Assembly: GCA_965227875.1 (NCBI GenBank)
Contig: OZ245783.1
Coordinates: 4,278,001-4,342,000, forward strand
Direction: 5' to 3'
DNA length: 64,000 nt
Origin: G965227875 sp965227875
GTDB lineage: Bacteria > Pseudomonadota > Alphaproteobacteria > Rhizobiales > JAJFHC01
The notes under the pieces were generated by a model. It did not search any database. It was not told the origin of the DNA and was given only the letters and a program-made list of their open reading frames with translations. Both the position numbers and the translations under genes were made by a program. This document shows positions 44,877 to 54,142 of the stretch, in pieces. The stretch's first letter is position 1. The number at the start of each line of letters is the position of its first letter.

Positions 44877-45668
44877 GTGTCCGCGGACGACACGTCCCGC
44901 TCCTGGCCCGACGGTTACGAGATTGTCGAAGTCGAAACCATCGATTCGACCAATGCCGAAGTGCTGCGCAGGGCGGCGGCCGGTGCGACCGGACCGCTCT
45001 GGCTGAGAGCGGATGAGCAGACCAGTGGCCGCGGCAGGCGAGGCCGGGCCTGGACGTCCGTGCCCGGCAATCACTATGCGAGCCTGCTGCTGACCATCGA
45101 AGGGTCGCCCGCCAGCCTCACCGAACTGGGGTTCGTCACCGGCCTCGCCATCCACGACACCCTCGCGGACGTGCTGGACGGGACGGCACGCAGCATCGCG
45201 ATCAAGTGGCCGAACGACATTCTCATAGACGGTGCGAAGGTCTCCGGACTTCTCCTGGAAAGCAGCGGGACGGGGACCCCGGGGCGCTGGGCGGTTGCCG
45301 TCGGTATCGGGATCAATATCGCGAGCCACCCGGAAGGTACGCCATACGATGCGACCCACGTGAACGCCCATGGCGTCACGGTCACGCCCAGCCAGGTCTT
45401 CGCCCGGCTGGTGCGGGCTTTCGCGACATGGCATCGTGAGTGGCGGTCGGGCGGGGGATTTGCCCCGGTCCTCGAGGCGTGGAAGGCACGCGCCGCCGGG
45501 ATCGGCGCCCCGGTCCGCGTCGATTTCGGCGACCGGGTGCTTGTAGGGCGGTTCCGGGACATCGACCGGCACGGCGCTCTCATTCTCGAAACGTCCGGGG
45601 GCGAGGACGAGCGCATTCTCGCGGGCGATCTGTTCCTCGCCGGCGGGGCCAACGCAAAGGGGCATTGA
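44877..45668 (+). CDS. birA: Biotin--[acetyl-CoA-carboxylase] ligase
   Basis: This 263-residue enzyme starts at GTG, three bases after nuoN. It activates biotin as biotinyl-AMP and attaches it to carrier proteins. GRGRRGR (51-57) is the adenylate loop, and KWPNDILIDGAKVSGLLLES is the biotin-binding strand. It lacks the N-terminal DNA-binding domain of E. coli BirA, so it should not act as a repressor. It overlaps rnj by one base. Confidence 0.95.
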   Translation: MSADDTSRSWPDGYEIVEVETIDSTNAEVLRRAAAGATGPLWLRADEQTSGRGRRGRAWTSVPGNHYASLLLTIEGSPASLTELGFVTGLAIHDTLADVLDGTARSIAIKWPNDILIDGAKVSGLLLESSGTGTPGRWAVAVGIGINIASHPEGTPYDATHVNAHGVTVTPSQVFARLVRAFATWHREWRSGGGFAPVLEAWKARAAGIGAPVRVDFGDRVLVGRFRDIDRHGALILETSGGEDERILAGDLFLAGGANAKGH

Positions 45669-47350
45669 TGGCGAAAAAGTCGAAAGAAACCGGCGACGAG
45701 TTCGTGTTCCTGCCCTTGGGCGGGTGCGGCGAGATCGGCATGAACCTTTATCTCTACGGATACGGTCCGGAAGACCGCCGCGAGTGGCTCATGGTCGACC
45801 TGGGCGTCAGGTTCGGGGACACCCGTGAGCCCGGCATCGATCTCGTGTTTCCGGACGTCAGATTTATCGAGGAGAGGCGTGAGAGGCTTCACGCCATTAT
45901 TCTCACGCACGCCCACGAGGACCACTTCGGCGCCATCATCGACCTCTGGGACAGGCTCCGGGTTCCGGTCTACGCGACCCCGTTCTCGGCCACCCTGCTC
46001 AAGGCCAAGATCGCGGAGTCCGGTTTCGATCCCGAGATCGACATTCGCGAGGTTCCGCTGTCGCACAGGATGACCCTGGGCGCCTTCGACATCGAGTACA
46101 TCGGTGTGACGCATTCGATCCCGGAACCGAACGCGATCGCGCTGCGCACGCCCGCCGGTAACGTTCTCCACACAGGCGACTGGAAGGTCGACGACAGGCC
46201 GATGATCGGCCGACCGATGGACGAGGCCCGCCTGAAAGCCCTTGCAGAAGAGGGCTGCCGGGCGCTTGTCTGCGACTCCACGAACGTCCTGCGGGACGGG
46301 ATTTCCCCGTCGGAATCAGACGTGGCCGACGGTCTTGCGGAGGTCATTTCGGAAGCGAAGAACCGTGTGGCGGTCACCACTTTCGCTTCCAATGTCGGTC
46401 GTCTGAGAGCCGTTGCGCTGGCCGCCCGGAAGGCGGACCGCCATCTGGTCGTCGCCGGCCGCGCGATGATGCGGGCCATCAACGCGGCCAGGGAAGTCGG
46501 TTACCTCGACGACATCACCGAGATCCTGCCGGAAAAGGAATATGGCTACCTGCCGCCCGACAAGGTCGTGTGCCTGTGCACCGGAAGCCAGGGCGAGGGC
46601 AGGGCGGCGCTCGCCAGGATCGCCGAGGGAACCCATCCGCACATCACGCTGTCCAAGGGGGACATGGTCGTGTTCTCGTCCAAGACCATTCCCGGCAACG
46701 AGAAATCCGTGGCCGCGGTGCAGAACAGCCTTGCCGCGCAACGTGTGGAACTCGTCACGGCGGACGACCGAATGGTGCACGTGACCGGGCATCCGCGTCG
46801 CGGGGAACTGAAATGGATGTACGACATCCTCAAGCCGGAGCTCGCGATCCCCATGCACGGCGAACGCCGGCACCTCGAAGAACACGCGCGGTTCGCGAAG
46901 AAGCTTGGTGTCGAGGAGACCGTCGTGGCCATGAACGGCGAGATGGTCAGGCTGGCGCCCGGACCGGCCGAGCACATCGACAAGGTCCACGCCGGCCAGC
47001 TCGTCATGGATGGCAGGGTCATCATGAATATCGAGGAGGATGCCCTTCGCGAGCGCCGCAAACTGTCCTATGTCGGAACCGTCGCCGTCGCGATCGTGCT
47101 CGACAAGGGCGGACGCGTTCTCGGCGACCCGATCGTCGATGTCTACGGTCTCCCGACGAACGATGTGTCCGGCCGCGATCTGAGCGACGTCCTGTTCGAT
47201 GCCGCCGAAGGCGTGCTCCGGTCCCTGCCGAAGGGCAAGCGCCGCGACCCCGATCTCGTCGAGGAAGCCGTTTACAGGGCAATACGTCGCGAAGCCGAGC
47301 AGGTGTGGGGCAAGAAGCCGGTCTGCCAGGTGCTGGTCACATGCGTCTGA
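45668..47350 (+). CDS. rnj: Ribonuclease J
   Basis: This 560-residue beta-CASP metallo-beta-lactamase ribonuclease has both endo- and 5'-3' exonuclease activity in the family. The zinc motif is HAHEDH (81-86). GGCGEIGMNLYLYGYG near the N-terminus, the TGSQGEGRAALARIA segment and HGERRHLEEHARFA of the beta-CASP part are present. The gene follows birA with a one-base overlap, as part of the tail of the nuo transcript. Confidence 0.96.
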   Translation: MAKKSKETGDEFVFLPLGGCGEIGMNLYLYGYGPEDRREWLMVDLGVRFGDTREPGIDLVFPDVRFIEERRERLHAIILTHAHEDHFGAIIDLWDRLRVPVYATPFSATLLKAKIAESGFDPEIDIREVPLSHRMTLGAFDIEYIGVTHSIPEPNAIALRTPAGNVLHTGDWKVDDRPMIGRPMDEARLKALAEEGCRALVCDSTNVLRDGISPSESDVADGLAEVISEAKNRVAVTTFASNVGRLRAVALAARKADRHLVVAGRAMMRAINAAREVGYLDDITEILPEKEYGYLPPDKVVCLCTGSQGEGRAALARIAEGTHPHITLSKGDMVVFSSKTIPGNEKSVAAVQNSLAAQRVELVTADDRMVHVTGHPRRGELKWMYDILKPELAIPMHGERRHLEEHARFAKKLGVEETVVAMNGEMVRLAPGPAEHIDKVHAGQLVMDGRVIMNIEEDALRERRKLSYVGTVAVAIVLDKGGRVLGDPIVDVYGLPTNDVSGRDLSDVLFDAAEGVLRSLPKGKRRDPDLVEEAVYRAIRREAEQVWGKKPVCQVLVTCV

Positions 47351-47430
47351 CCTCGCCGTTGACCGGACGGCGTACCGGTCTCTGACCGGTTCGAACACCT
47401 GGGGGACCACATGTTGCCGGACGGGCGCCC

Positions 47431-47919
47431 ATGTTGAAACTCGATAGCCGGGACCTGGAAATCCTCAGACAGCTTGCGCGCAATGGCCGGATTTCGAAGG
47501 CCGAACTGGCCAAGCGGGTAAACCTTTCGCCGTCGCCCTGCTGGGAGCGTCTCAAGCGGCTGGAGGATGCCGGCGTCATCGACGGTTATCACGCGGAGAT
47601 TTCCCTCAGGAAGATCGCCGCGCACATTGTCGTGTTCGTGGTCGCGGAACTGGAAAGCCACCAGGCCGAGAGTTTCGCGGCGTTTGAGCAGGCCGTGTCA
47701 TCCCATGACGAAATCGTCAGTTGCTGGGCCCTTGGCGGAGGGTTCGACTATCTTCTCCAGGTCGTCACGCGGGACATAGAATCCTACCAGGGGCTCATCG
47801 ACGGTCTGCTGGAACAGGATGTCGGACTTACCCGCTACTACACCTATGTCGTCACGAAGCCGGTAAAGCTTTCGAGCGTGCCCCCGCTCGACATGCTCCT
47901 TCCCGGCGAACCCGGCTGA
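47431..47919 (+). CDS. Lrp/AsnC-family regulator
   Basis: This 162-residue protein has an N-terminal helix-turn-helix (LDSRDLEILRQLARNGRISK then LAKRVNLSPSPCWERLKRLE) and a C-terminal ligand-binding RAM domain (IVVFVVAELESHQAESFAAF, YLLQVVTRDIESYQGLIDGL). It precedes an aldehyde dehydrogenase and a class III aminotransferase. DoeX, an Lrp-type regulator, has the same relation to doeC and doeD in ectoine breakdown, but such regulators also serve other amine pathways. Confidence 0.92.
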   Translation: MLKLDSRDLEILRQLARNGRISKAELAKRVNLSPSPCWERLKRLEDAGVIDGYHAEISLRKIAAHIVVFVVAELESHQAESFAAFEQAVSSHDEIVSCWALGGGFDYLLQVVTRDIESYQGLIDGLLEQDVGLTRYYTYVVTKPVKLSSVPPLDMLLPGEPG

Positions 47920-48007
47920 TCCGTTCTCCTTTCCCCGCATCGGCCGCAGATTCGTCTGTTCGGGCGGCAAACTTCAAAAGAACCGTCGGCGGCGCTTTCG
48001 ATAGTCT

Positions 48008-48276
48008 CTAGGGCGTATCTCGCTTACATGGAATCGTTTGATGGTTCCAAATCCGTTCGTTCGGCGAGGCGCGGTGCGCAGCGCGATGCGGGACATCTCG
48101 CAAGCGCCGCAACGTGGCCGACGGGCGGATTTGGCCCACCGGAGACCGTGTTTTTGCGCCCACCGGACTGCGTTGTGCGCCCCTTGTGGTCAACCAGACC
48201 ACGGCGGGTCGCACGCCTTGCCGGCAGACGCAAAAACGCGGTCAAAGCGCTTCCATGTAAGCGAGATACGCCCTAG
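48008..48276. mobile_element. MITE-like element, 269 bp, perfect 26-bp inverted ends
   Basis: The ends at 48008-48033 and 48251-48276 are perfect inverted copies, each with CTAGGGCGTATCTCGCTTAC at the outer side. The interior has no transposase, only a meaningless frame of about 80 codons. The outermost CTAG is its own complement, so the target duplication could be TA or CTAG, as in IS630/Tc1-type elements. It lies between the Lrp gene and the aldehyde dehydrogenase gene and may affect their spacing or promoter. Confidence 0.75.
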
Positions 48277-48311
48277 TCACAATTCACGTGCCGAATTGGG
48301 AAGCGAACGCC

Positions 48312-49769
48312 ATGTCAATGCCCGAACTTGCCGACGCCGGTCTGTTCAGACGCTCATCCTATATAGACGGAAACTGGGTCGATGCGGCCTCCGGAGAGAC
48401 GTTCGCCGTCACGAATCCGGCGGATGGGGACGAGATCGGACGTGTCGCCAGCCTGTCGGCACAGGAGAGCGTGTGGGCCGTGGACGTCGCGGACCGGGCC
48501 TTCCCGCGCTGGTCCGCACTTCTGCCTCAGGATCGTTCCGCCATTCTCCGCCGCTGGTTCGACCTGATCGTGCGGCACAGGGAAGACCTTGCGGTGCTGA
48601 TGACCGTCGAGCAGGGCAAGCCGCTGGACGAGGCGCGCGGTGAAATCGACTACGCCGCATCGTTCGTCGAGTTCTACGCCGAGGAATCCAAGCGGCCCAA
48701 CATTGAAAGCGTCACCTCCCATCTTCCCGACGCCGAAGTGGAGGTCTGGCTCGAGCCGGTCGGCGTCGCTGCCCTGATCACGCCGTGGAACTTTCCCTCC
48801 GCTATGCTGACGCGCAAGGCTGCGGCAGCACTCGCAGCCGGATGCACCGTCGTTGCCCATCCCTCTCACGAAACGCCGTTTTCCGCGTTGGCACTGGCCG
48901 CGCTCGGCGAGCGTGCCGGGCTTCCTGCGGGCGTCTTTAACGTTGTCACGGGAAAGGCACAGTCAGTGGTGCCGCCATGGACGCAAGATCCGAGGGTCCG
49001 GGCGCTGTCCTTCACCGGATCGACGGAGGTCGGCAGGCTGCTCTATCGCCAGAGTGCGGAGACGATCAAGCGCATGGTCATGGAACTGGGCGGCCATGCG
49101 CCGTTCATCGTTTTCGATGATGCCGATATCGACCTGGCCCTTGCGGAAGGCATGAAGGCGAAATTCGCGACCTCCGGGCAGGATTGCCTCGGGGCCAACC
49201 GCTTCTTTGTCGAACGAGGTGTGTACGACACGTTCTGCAGTCGTTTCGCCGACCTGACTGCCGGGCTTTCCGTGGGCCCCGGCATCGACAATCCCGACAT
49301 CGGGCCGCTGATGAACGAGGCAGCCGTCGCCAAGCAGGAAGTACACGTGGCCGACGCCCTGGAGAAAGGAGCGCGCCTGCTGGTCGGGGGGAAACGGCAC
49401 GCCGCAGGCCGGCTCTTCTACGAACCCACCGTGCTCGCGGACGTGCCCGCCGATGCGCTGGTCATGCGCCAGGAAACCTTCGGCCCGGTCGCCGCGATCT
49501 CTCCCTTCGACGACGAGACGGATGTGGTCGCGCGCGCGAACGACACCGAATATGGTCTGATCGCCTATCTGCACACCCAGGATCCCCGACGCATCTACCG
49601 CATCAGTCGTTCGCTTCAGTTCGGCATGGTCGCGGTCAACCGCACGAAGGTCACTGGCGCGCCGATCCCGTTCGGGGGACGAAAGCAGTCCGGGCTTGGG
49701 CGGGAAGGCGCACGATCGGGCATGGAAGCTTTCATGGACATCAAGTATGTATGCCGCGACTGGGCATGA
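48312..49769 (+). CDS. NAD(P)-dependent semialdehyde dehydrogenase (GabD/DoeC-like)
   Basis: The 485 residues are counted from the ATG at 48312. It is an aldehyde dehydrogenase with cofactor loop FTGSTEVGR, the general-base segment MELGGHAPFIVFDDAD and the catalytic Cys292 in GQDCLGANRF. The whole resembles succinate-semialdehyde dehydrogenases. With the aminotransferase downstream it would oxidise the aldehyde made by deamination of an omega-amino compound, such as GABA or, as in DoeC, an ectoine-derived intermediate. The true substrate cannot be read here. Confidence 0.88.
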   Translation: MSMPELADAGLFRRSSYIDGNWVDAASGETFAVTNPADGDEIGRVASLSAQESVWAVDVADRAFPRWSALLPQDRSAILRRWFDLIVRHREDLAVLMTVEQGKPLDEARGEIDYAASFVEFYAEESKRPNIESVTSHLPDAEVEVWLEPVGVAALITPWNFPSAMLTRKAAAALAAGCTVVAHPSHETPFSALALAALGERAGLPAGVFNVVTGKAQSVVPPWTQDPRVRALSFTGSTEVGRLLYRQSAETIKRMVMELGGHAPFIVFDDADIDLALAEGMKAKFATSGQDCLGANRFFVERGVYDTFCSRFADLTAGLSVGPGIDNPDIGPLMNEAAVAKQEVHVADALEKGARLLVGGKRHAAGRLFYEPTVLADVPADALVMRQETFGPVAAISPFDDETDVVARANDTEYGLIAYLHTQDPRRIYRISRSLQFGMVAVNRTKVTGAPIPFGGRKQSGLGREGARSGMEAFMDIKYVCRDWA

Positions 49770-49792
49770 ACCGAAGACAAGAGGACACCGAT

Positions 49793-51163
49793 ATGCTGCA
49801 TAACGATCAACTCGACCGCTGGGACCGGGACTGTTTTTTCCATGCGTCCAGCCATCTCGCCCAGCATGCGCGCGGCGAGTCGCCCAATCGCATCGTCAGC
49901 GGCGGCTCTGGCGTCTACATCGAGGACCGTGACGGCAATCGCCTGCTCGATGCCTTCGCCGGGCTCTATTGCGTCAATGTCGGTTACGGCCGGAAGGAAA
50001 TCGCGGACGCCATCTCGAAGCAGGCGCACGAACTGGCCTACTACCATTCCTATGTGGGGCACGGCACGGAGGCTTCGATCACGCTGGCCAAGATGGTCAT
50101 CGACCGGGCGCCGGACAACATGTCGAAAGTCTACTTCGGCCTGTCCGGGTCGGACGCGAACGAAACCAACGTGAAACTCGTCTGGTACTACAACAACGTC
50201 CTCGGCCGTCCCGAAAAGAAGAAGATCATCTCCCGCTGGCGCGGCTATCACGGGTCGGGTCTCATGACCGGGTCGCTCACCGGCCTGGAACTGTTTCACA
50301 AGAAGTTCGATCTTCCCCTGTCTCAGGTCGTGCACACCGAAGCGCCGTATTACTTCCGCCGGGAGGACCGCGATATGACCGAGGAGGAGTTCTCGGCGCA
50401 TTGTGCGGCAAAGCTCGACGAGCTGATCCAGGCGGAGGGTCCGGATACCGTCGCAGCCTTCATCGGTGAACCTGTTCTAGGCACCGGCGGCATCGTGCCG
50501 CCCCCGAAAGGTTACTGGCAGGCAATCCAGAAGGTCCTGGCGAAGTACGACATCCTTCTGATCGCGGACGAGGTCGTGACCGGCTTCGGTCGCCTTGGCT
50601 CGATGTTCGGTTCCGGCCACTACGGGATCACGCCCGACCTCATCACCATCGCCAAGGGCCTGACGTCCGCCTATGCCCCGCTGTCGGGCACCATCGTCTC
50701 CGACAGGGTGTGGTCCGTACTCGAGAAGGGGACCGACGAGTTTGGTCCGATCGGCCACGGCTGGACCTATTCCGCACACCCGATCGGTGCCGCGGCGGGG
50801 GTCGCCAACCTGAAACTGATCGACGAACTGGGCCTCGTGGAAAATGCCGCGACCGCCGGCGCCTATTTCAACGATGCGATGAAGGATGCCCTGTCCGGCC
50901 ATCGCAACGTGGGTGACGTCCGCGGCGAAGGGCTACTCTGTGCCCTCGAACTCGTCGAAGACAGGGAGAAGATGGCGTTCTTCGATCCAGGCCGGAAGAT
51001 CGGCCCATCCATTGCCGCGGCGATGGCCAAGCGCGGTGTCATCGCCAGGGCCATGCCGCAGGGCGACATCATCGGTTTTGCACCACCGCTCTGCCTGACG
51101 AACAGCGAAGCCGACGAGATCGTGCGCCAGACGGTGGAGGCGGTTGCCGAGGTGCTCGGCTGA
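49793..51163 (+). CDS. Class III omega-aminotransferase
   Basis: This 456-residue PLP enzyme has IADEVVTGFGRLG with the Asp that contacts the cofactor ring nitrogen, and the Schiff-base Lys288 in AKGLTSAYAPLS. GLSGSDANETNVKLVWYYNN is typical of the GABA/putrescine/diaminobutyrate group. AGAGGA precedes the ATG. It is co-transcribed with the semialdehyde dehydrogenase 23 bp upstream. Alternatives within the family are GABA-pyruvate, putrescine-pyruvate and DoeD-type transaminases. Confidence 0.9.
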   Translation: MLHNDQLDRWDRDCFFHASSHLAQHARGESPNRIVSGGSGVYIEDRDGNRLLDAFAGLYCVNVGYGRKEIADAISKQAHELAYYHSYVGHGTEASITLAKMVIDRAPDNMSKVYFGLSGSDANETNVKLVWYYNNVLGRPEKKKIISRWRGYHGSGLMTGSLTGLELFHKKFDLPLSQVVHTEAPYYFRREDRDMTEEEFSAHCAAKLDELIQAEGPDTVAAFIGEPVLGTGGIVPPPKGYWQAIQKVLAKYDILLIADEVVTGFGRLGSMFGSGHYGITPDLITIAKGLTSAYAPLSGTIVSDRVWSVLEKGTDEFGPIGHGWTYSAHPIGAAAGVANLKLIDELGLVENAATAGAYFNDAMKDALSGHRNVGDVRGEGLLCALELVEDREKMAFFDPGRKIGPSIAAAMAKRGVIARAMPQGDIIGFAPPLCLTNSEADEIVRQTVEAVAEVLG

Positions 51164-51274
51164 GCAGAGAGCTTATCCCTGCGACGCGACCATTTGGCCG
51201 TTCACTTTTGAGGTCGCCGGCCCTAGTTTGAGTCCGAAGGGCCAACCGAAGGACGCGGACAGGACCATTTGCAG

Positions 51275-51679
51275 ATGATCGGACGATTGAATCACGTGGC
51301 GATCGCCGTGCCGGATCTCGAAGCCGGCGCGGCGGTCTACCGCAACACCCTCGGCGCGCATGTGACCGACCCGGTGGAACAGCCGGAACACGGTGTCACG
51401 GTCGTGTTCGTGGAGCTTCCCAACACCAAGATCGAATTGCTCGAACCGCTGGGCGATGGCTCGCCGATCGCCAATTTCCTGGAAAAGAGCCCGGCGGGCG
51501 GGATCCATCATCTGTGTTACGAGGTCGACGACATCATCGCCGCGCGCGACAGGCTCGTGGCGGAAGGAGCGCGCGTGCTCGGATCGGGGGAGCCGAAGAT
51601 CGGCGCGCATGGCAAGCCGGTTCTCTTCCTGCACCCCAAGGACTTCTGCGGCACGCTCGTCGAACTGGAACAGGTATGA
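51275..51679 (+). CDS. mce: Methylmalonyl-CoA epimerase
   Basis: The 134 residues are counted from the ATG at 51275 (AGGAC upstream). It is a VOC-fold enzyme with RLNHVAIAVPDLEAG at the start, IHHLCYEVDDI, and PKDFCGTLVELEQV at the end, where metal-binding His and Glu residues lie. It interconverts the two methylmalonyl-CoA epimers in propionate use. Confidence 0.94.
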   Translation: MIGRLNHVAIAVPDLEAGAAVYRNTLGAHVTDPVEQPEHGVTVVFVELPNTKIELLEPLGDGSPIANFLEKSPAGGIHHLCYEVDDIIAARDRLVAEGARVLGSGEPKIGAHGKPVLFLHPKDFCGTLVELEQV

Positions 51680-51711
51680 TCTTCCGTACCGCAGACCGGG
51701 ATTGACCGGAC

Positions 51712-52008
51712 ATGAGCCTCGTCAGTTCGATCGCGATCTATGTAGTGATCTGGTGGCTCGTGCTGTTTGCCGTTCTTCCCTGGGGGATCCGGAACCAGCA
51801 TGAAAGCGGCGTGAGGGACGATGTCGCGGATGTCGCAGCCCCGGTGAATCCGGCCCTGTGGCGCAAGGTGTTCGTGACGACAGTGATTTCGGCGGGCCTG
51901 TTCGCGTTGGTCTATGCCGCGTTCACGGGCGGGTACATCTCTCTCGCCGATCTTCCGGTACCGTTCGAGTTTCCCGAACGTCCGGACCAGTCGATGCCTG
52001 CCAGCTGA
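51712..52008 (+). CDS. DUF1467-family membrane protein
   Basis: This 98-residue protein has two membrane helices (SIAIYVVIWWLVLFAVLPWG and VFVTTVISAGLFALVYAAFT) joined by a loop with NQHESG. It matches a small alphaproteobacterial family usually found between mce and proS, as here. Function unknown. Confidence 0.85.
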   Translation: MSLVSSIAIYVVIWWLVLFAVLPWGIRNQHESGVRDDVADVAAPVNPALWRKVFVTTVISAGLFALVYAAFTGGYISLADLPVPFEFPERPDQSMPAS

Positions 52009-52043
52009 CGTCTCGTCGTGCCGGCGGCGAGCGGATGCTTCAC

Positions 52044-52227
52044 AGGAAATAAAAAAGCAAGGCACCGGTAGGTGACCTTGCTTGAGTTTTTTGCGTCTTC
52101 GTTTGCCCTTCAGATGGGCGGCTGCTGGCGATATGGCCGCGCCGGAAGACATTCCTCCCTAGCCTTGGACCGTTAAGCCTGCATTTGCAAGTATTTACGG
52201 TAATCAGCCCTTACGGTTTTTATTGGG
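52044..52227 (-). ncRNA. Candidate leftward small RNA
   Basis: Reading leftward, ATGACA, a 16-bp spacer and TATGCT (about 52254-52233) form a fair promoter. The transcript would run about 180 nt to the strong terminator with TTTTTTATTT. The stretch is more AT-rich than its flanks. It could also encode a short basic peptide from an ATG at 52152 (KGKRRRKKLKQG), but the AGGGAGG there is too close to the ATG for good initiation. I cannot match it to 6S, SRP or tmRNA. Confidence 0.35.
52051..52092. terminator. Bidirectional terminator
   Basis: The stem GCAAGG-CACC / GGTG-A-CCTTGC with a short loop is flanked by a T run on the plus strand (GAGTTTTTT) and a stronger one read leftward (GCTTTTTTATTT). 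It can stop the DUF1467 transcript and a leftward RNA from the region to the right. Confidence 0.8.
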
Positions 52228-52358
52228 GCGGAGCATAGCACCAATCAAGAAAATGTCATCAAAAAATGGAGAAAGAGTCCCAAATTCTCGTTATGTGAAC
52301 ATTGCGCTCCGGGACGGGTCTTGAAACTCTGTTAATCCGGGCAGCCTAAGCTTTGGCG

Positions 52359-52691
52359 ATGTGGGTTCGGCTGAATATCATCCATCTTTGTCTTGCTTCT
52401 TGTCTTGTCTTCGGTGTGCTCACGGCACCGGCGGCAAGCGACGAAGCGGAACCCGAACTCCTCGGGTCACCCGGTCCGCGGTTTCATACCCACGGGATGG
52501 ACCGGCCCGTGCCGGGACGGTTCCATGCCGGGCGCCGTCGCCCGACGCCGTGCCGATATATCGAGGCGCAAGAGCCTGGCGTCCAGCCTTTCGCGCCGCA
52601 TGGTGCCGGACCCGTAACGGTGTATCGACGTTTCGGTCGCCATAAAGTCGAAGTGCCGCTCTACCCGGGATCGCCCGAGCCGCCCTGCTGA
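52359..52691 (+). CDS. Possible small exported protein
   Basis: The 110 residues are counted from the ATG at 52359. A signal-like start (hydrophobic segment IIHLCLASCLVFGVL, cleavage possible after APAAS) is followed by a Pro/Gly/His/Arg-rich, low-complexity mature part. No family recognised and no clear ribosome-binding site; it may not be real. Confidence 0.4.
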   Translation: MWVRLNIIHLCLASCLVFGVLTAPAASDEAEPELLGSPGPRFHTHGMDRPVPGRFHAGRRRPTPCRYIEAQEPGVQPFAPHGAGPVTVYRRFGRHKVEVPLYPGSPEPPC

Positions 52692-52818
52692 TCGCGGATG
52701 ACGGAGCCGGCTCCGCCAGTCTTGCGAAAATTGGGAAAAAGCTTGTATTCCCGCCGCAATACGGTTTCACTCGGCGCCGATTCACGAGCCTCTCGGAGGC
52801 AGACCAAGAGCGGAGCCA

Positions 52819-54138
52819 ATGTACCTTTCCCGATATTTCATGCCGACCTTGCGCGAGGATCCCAAGGAAGCGGAGATCGTGTCCCACCGACTGATGCTGC
52901 GTGCCGGAATGGTGCGCCAGGCCAGCGCCGGGATCTACTCGTGGTTGCCGCTTGGCTTTCGTGTTCTCAAGAACATCGAGCGGATCGTCGACGAGGAGCA
53001 GGCGAGGGCAGGAGCGCACCAGTTGCTCATGCCGACCATCCAGTCGGCGGACCTGTGGAAACAGAGCGGGCGGTACAACGATTACGGCAAAGAAATGCTG
53101 CGTATCGTGGACCGGCACGACCGCGAAATGCTGTATGGCCCCACAAACGAGGAACTCATCACCGAGATTTTCAGGAACGCGGTAAAATCCTACAAGGATC
53201 TCCCGCAGATCCTGTTCCACACCCAGTGGAAATTCCGTGATGAGATCAGGCCGCGGTTCGGCGTCATGCGCGGACGCGAGTTCCTCATGAAGGACGGTTA
53301 TTCCTTCGACCTGACGCCCGAGGATGGCCGCAGGTCCTACAACCGCATGTTCGTCTCCTACCTGCGGACCTTCGAGCGCATGGGCCTCAAGGCGATCCCG
53401 ATGGCGGCTGACACGGGTCCGATCGGCGGCGACATGAGCCACGAGTTCGTCATTCTCGCGGAAACCGGCGAAAGCGAGGTCTTCTGCCACAAGGACCTCA
53501 TCGACATGCAGGCACCGGATGACGGGATCGACTATGACGGAGACCTGGAACCGATCATCCGCAAGTGGACGACGCCCTACGCCGCGACCGACGAGAAACA
53601 TGACCCGGAGCGTTTTGCCGAGGAAGTGCCCGCCGATCGAAGGATGCAGGCCCGTGGCATCGAAATCGGCCACATCTTCTTTTTCGGCACGAAGTATTCC
53701 AAGCCGCTTGGCTGCACCGTCCAGAACGCCGGCGGAGAGATGGTCGAGGTGCATTCCGGGTCCTACGGGATCGGCGTGTCGCGCCTCGTAGGCGGCATCA
53801 TCGAGGCCAGCCACGACGAGAATGGAATCATCTGGCCGGAGTCCGTCGCGCCCTTCAAGATTGGCCTGATCAATCTCAAGGCTGGAGATTCCGGGACGGA
53901 TGCGGCCTGCAAGGATCTGTACGATGCCTTCGGCAATGCCGGGATCGAGGTCCTCTGCGACGATACCGACGAAAGGGCTGGTGCGAAATTCTCGACCATG
54001 GACCTGATCGGACTGCCGTGGCAGGTGATCGTCGGTCCGAAAGGTGTCGCGGCCGGAGAGTTCGAGGTGAAGAACCGCAAGACCGGCGAACGGGAATCGC
54101 TCGGCCGCGACGCGGTCTTGAACCGGCTTGCAGGCTGA
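52819..54138 (+). CDS. proS: Prolyl-tRNA synthetase, short form
   Basis: This 439-residue class II synthetase has motif 1 around LMLRAGMVRQASAGIYSWLP, motif 2 around FRDEIRPRFGVMRGREFLMK and motif 3 around GSYGIGVSRLVGGIIEAS. It lacks the roughly 180-residue editing insertion of E. coli ProS, as is usual in alphaproteobacteria. lolC begins four bases after it. Confidence 0.97.
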   Translation: MYLSRYFMPTLREDPKEAEIVSHRLMLRAGMVRQASAGIYSWLPLGFRVLKNIERIVDEEQARAGAHQLLMPTIQSADLWKQSGRYNDYGKEMLRIVDRHDREMLYGPTNEELITEIFRNAVKSYKDLPQILFHTQWKFRDEIRPRFGVMRGREFLMKDGYSFDLTPEDGRRSYNRMFVSYLRTFERMGLKAIPMAADTGPIGGDMSHEFVILAETGESEVFCHKDLIDMQAPDDGIDYDGDLEPIIRKWTTPYAATDEKHDPERFAEEVPADRRMQARGIEIGHIFFFGTKYSKPLGCTVQNAGGEMVEVHSGSYGIGVSRLVGGIIEASHDENGIIWPESVAPFKIGLINLKAGDSGTDAACKDLYDAFGNAGIEVLCDDTDERAGAKFSTMDLIGLPWQVIVGPKGVAAGEFEVKNRKTGERESLGRDAVLNRLAG

Positions 54139-54142
54139 CACG

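Noticed and set aside
43341..45665. A leftward protein of about 770 residues opposite nuoN and birA
   Set aside because: It is rich in Arg, Asp, His and Gly without any motif, as expected of an antisense frame in GC-rich DNA.
48028..48276. An 82-residue gene within the inverted-end element
   Set aside because: The frame starts and ends inside the inverted ends and encodes a low-complexity Arg/Pro-rich sequence.
52044..52227. 6S RNA, SRP RNA or tmRNA
   Set aside because: I could not find the central bubble of 6S, the conserved SRP tetraloop region or a tmRNA acceptor-like end.
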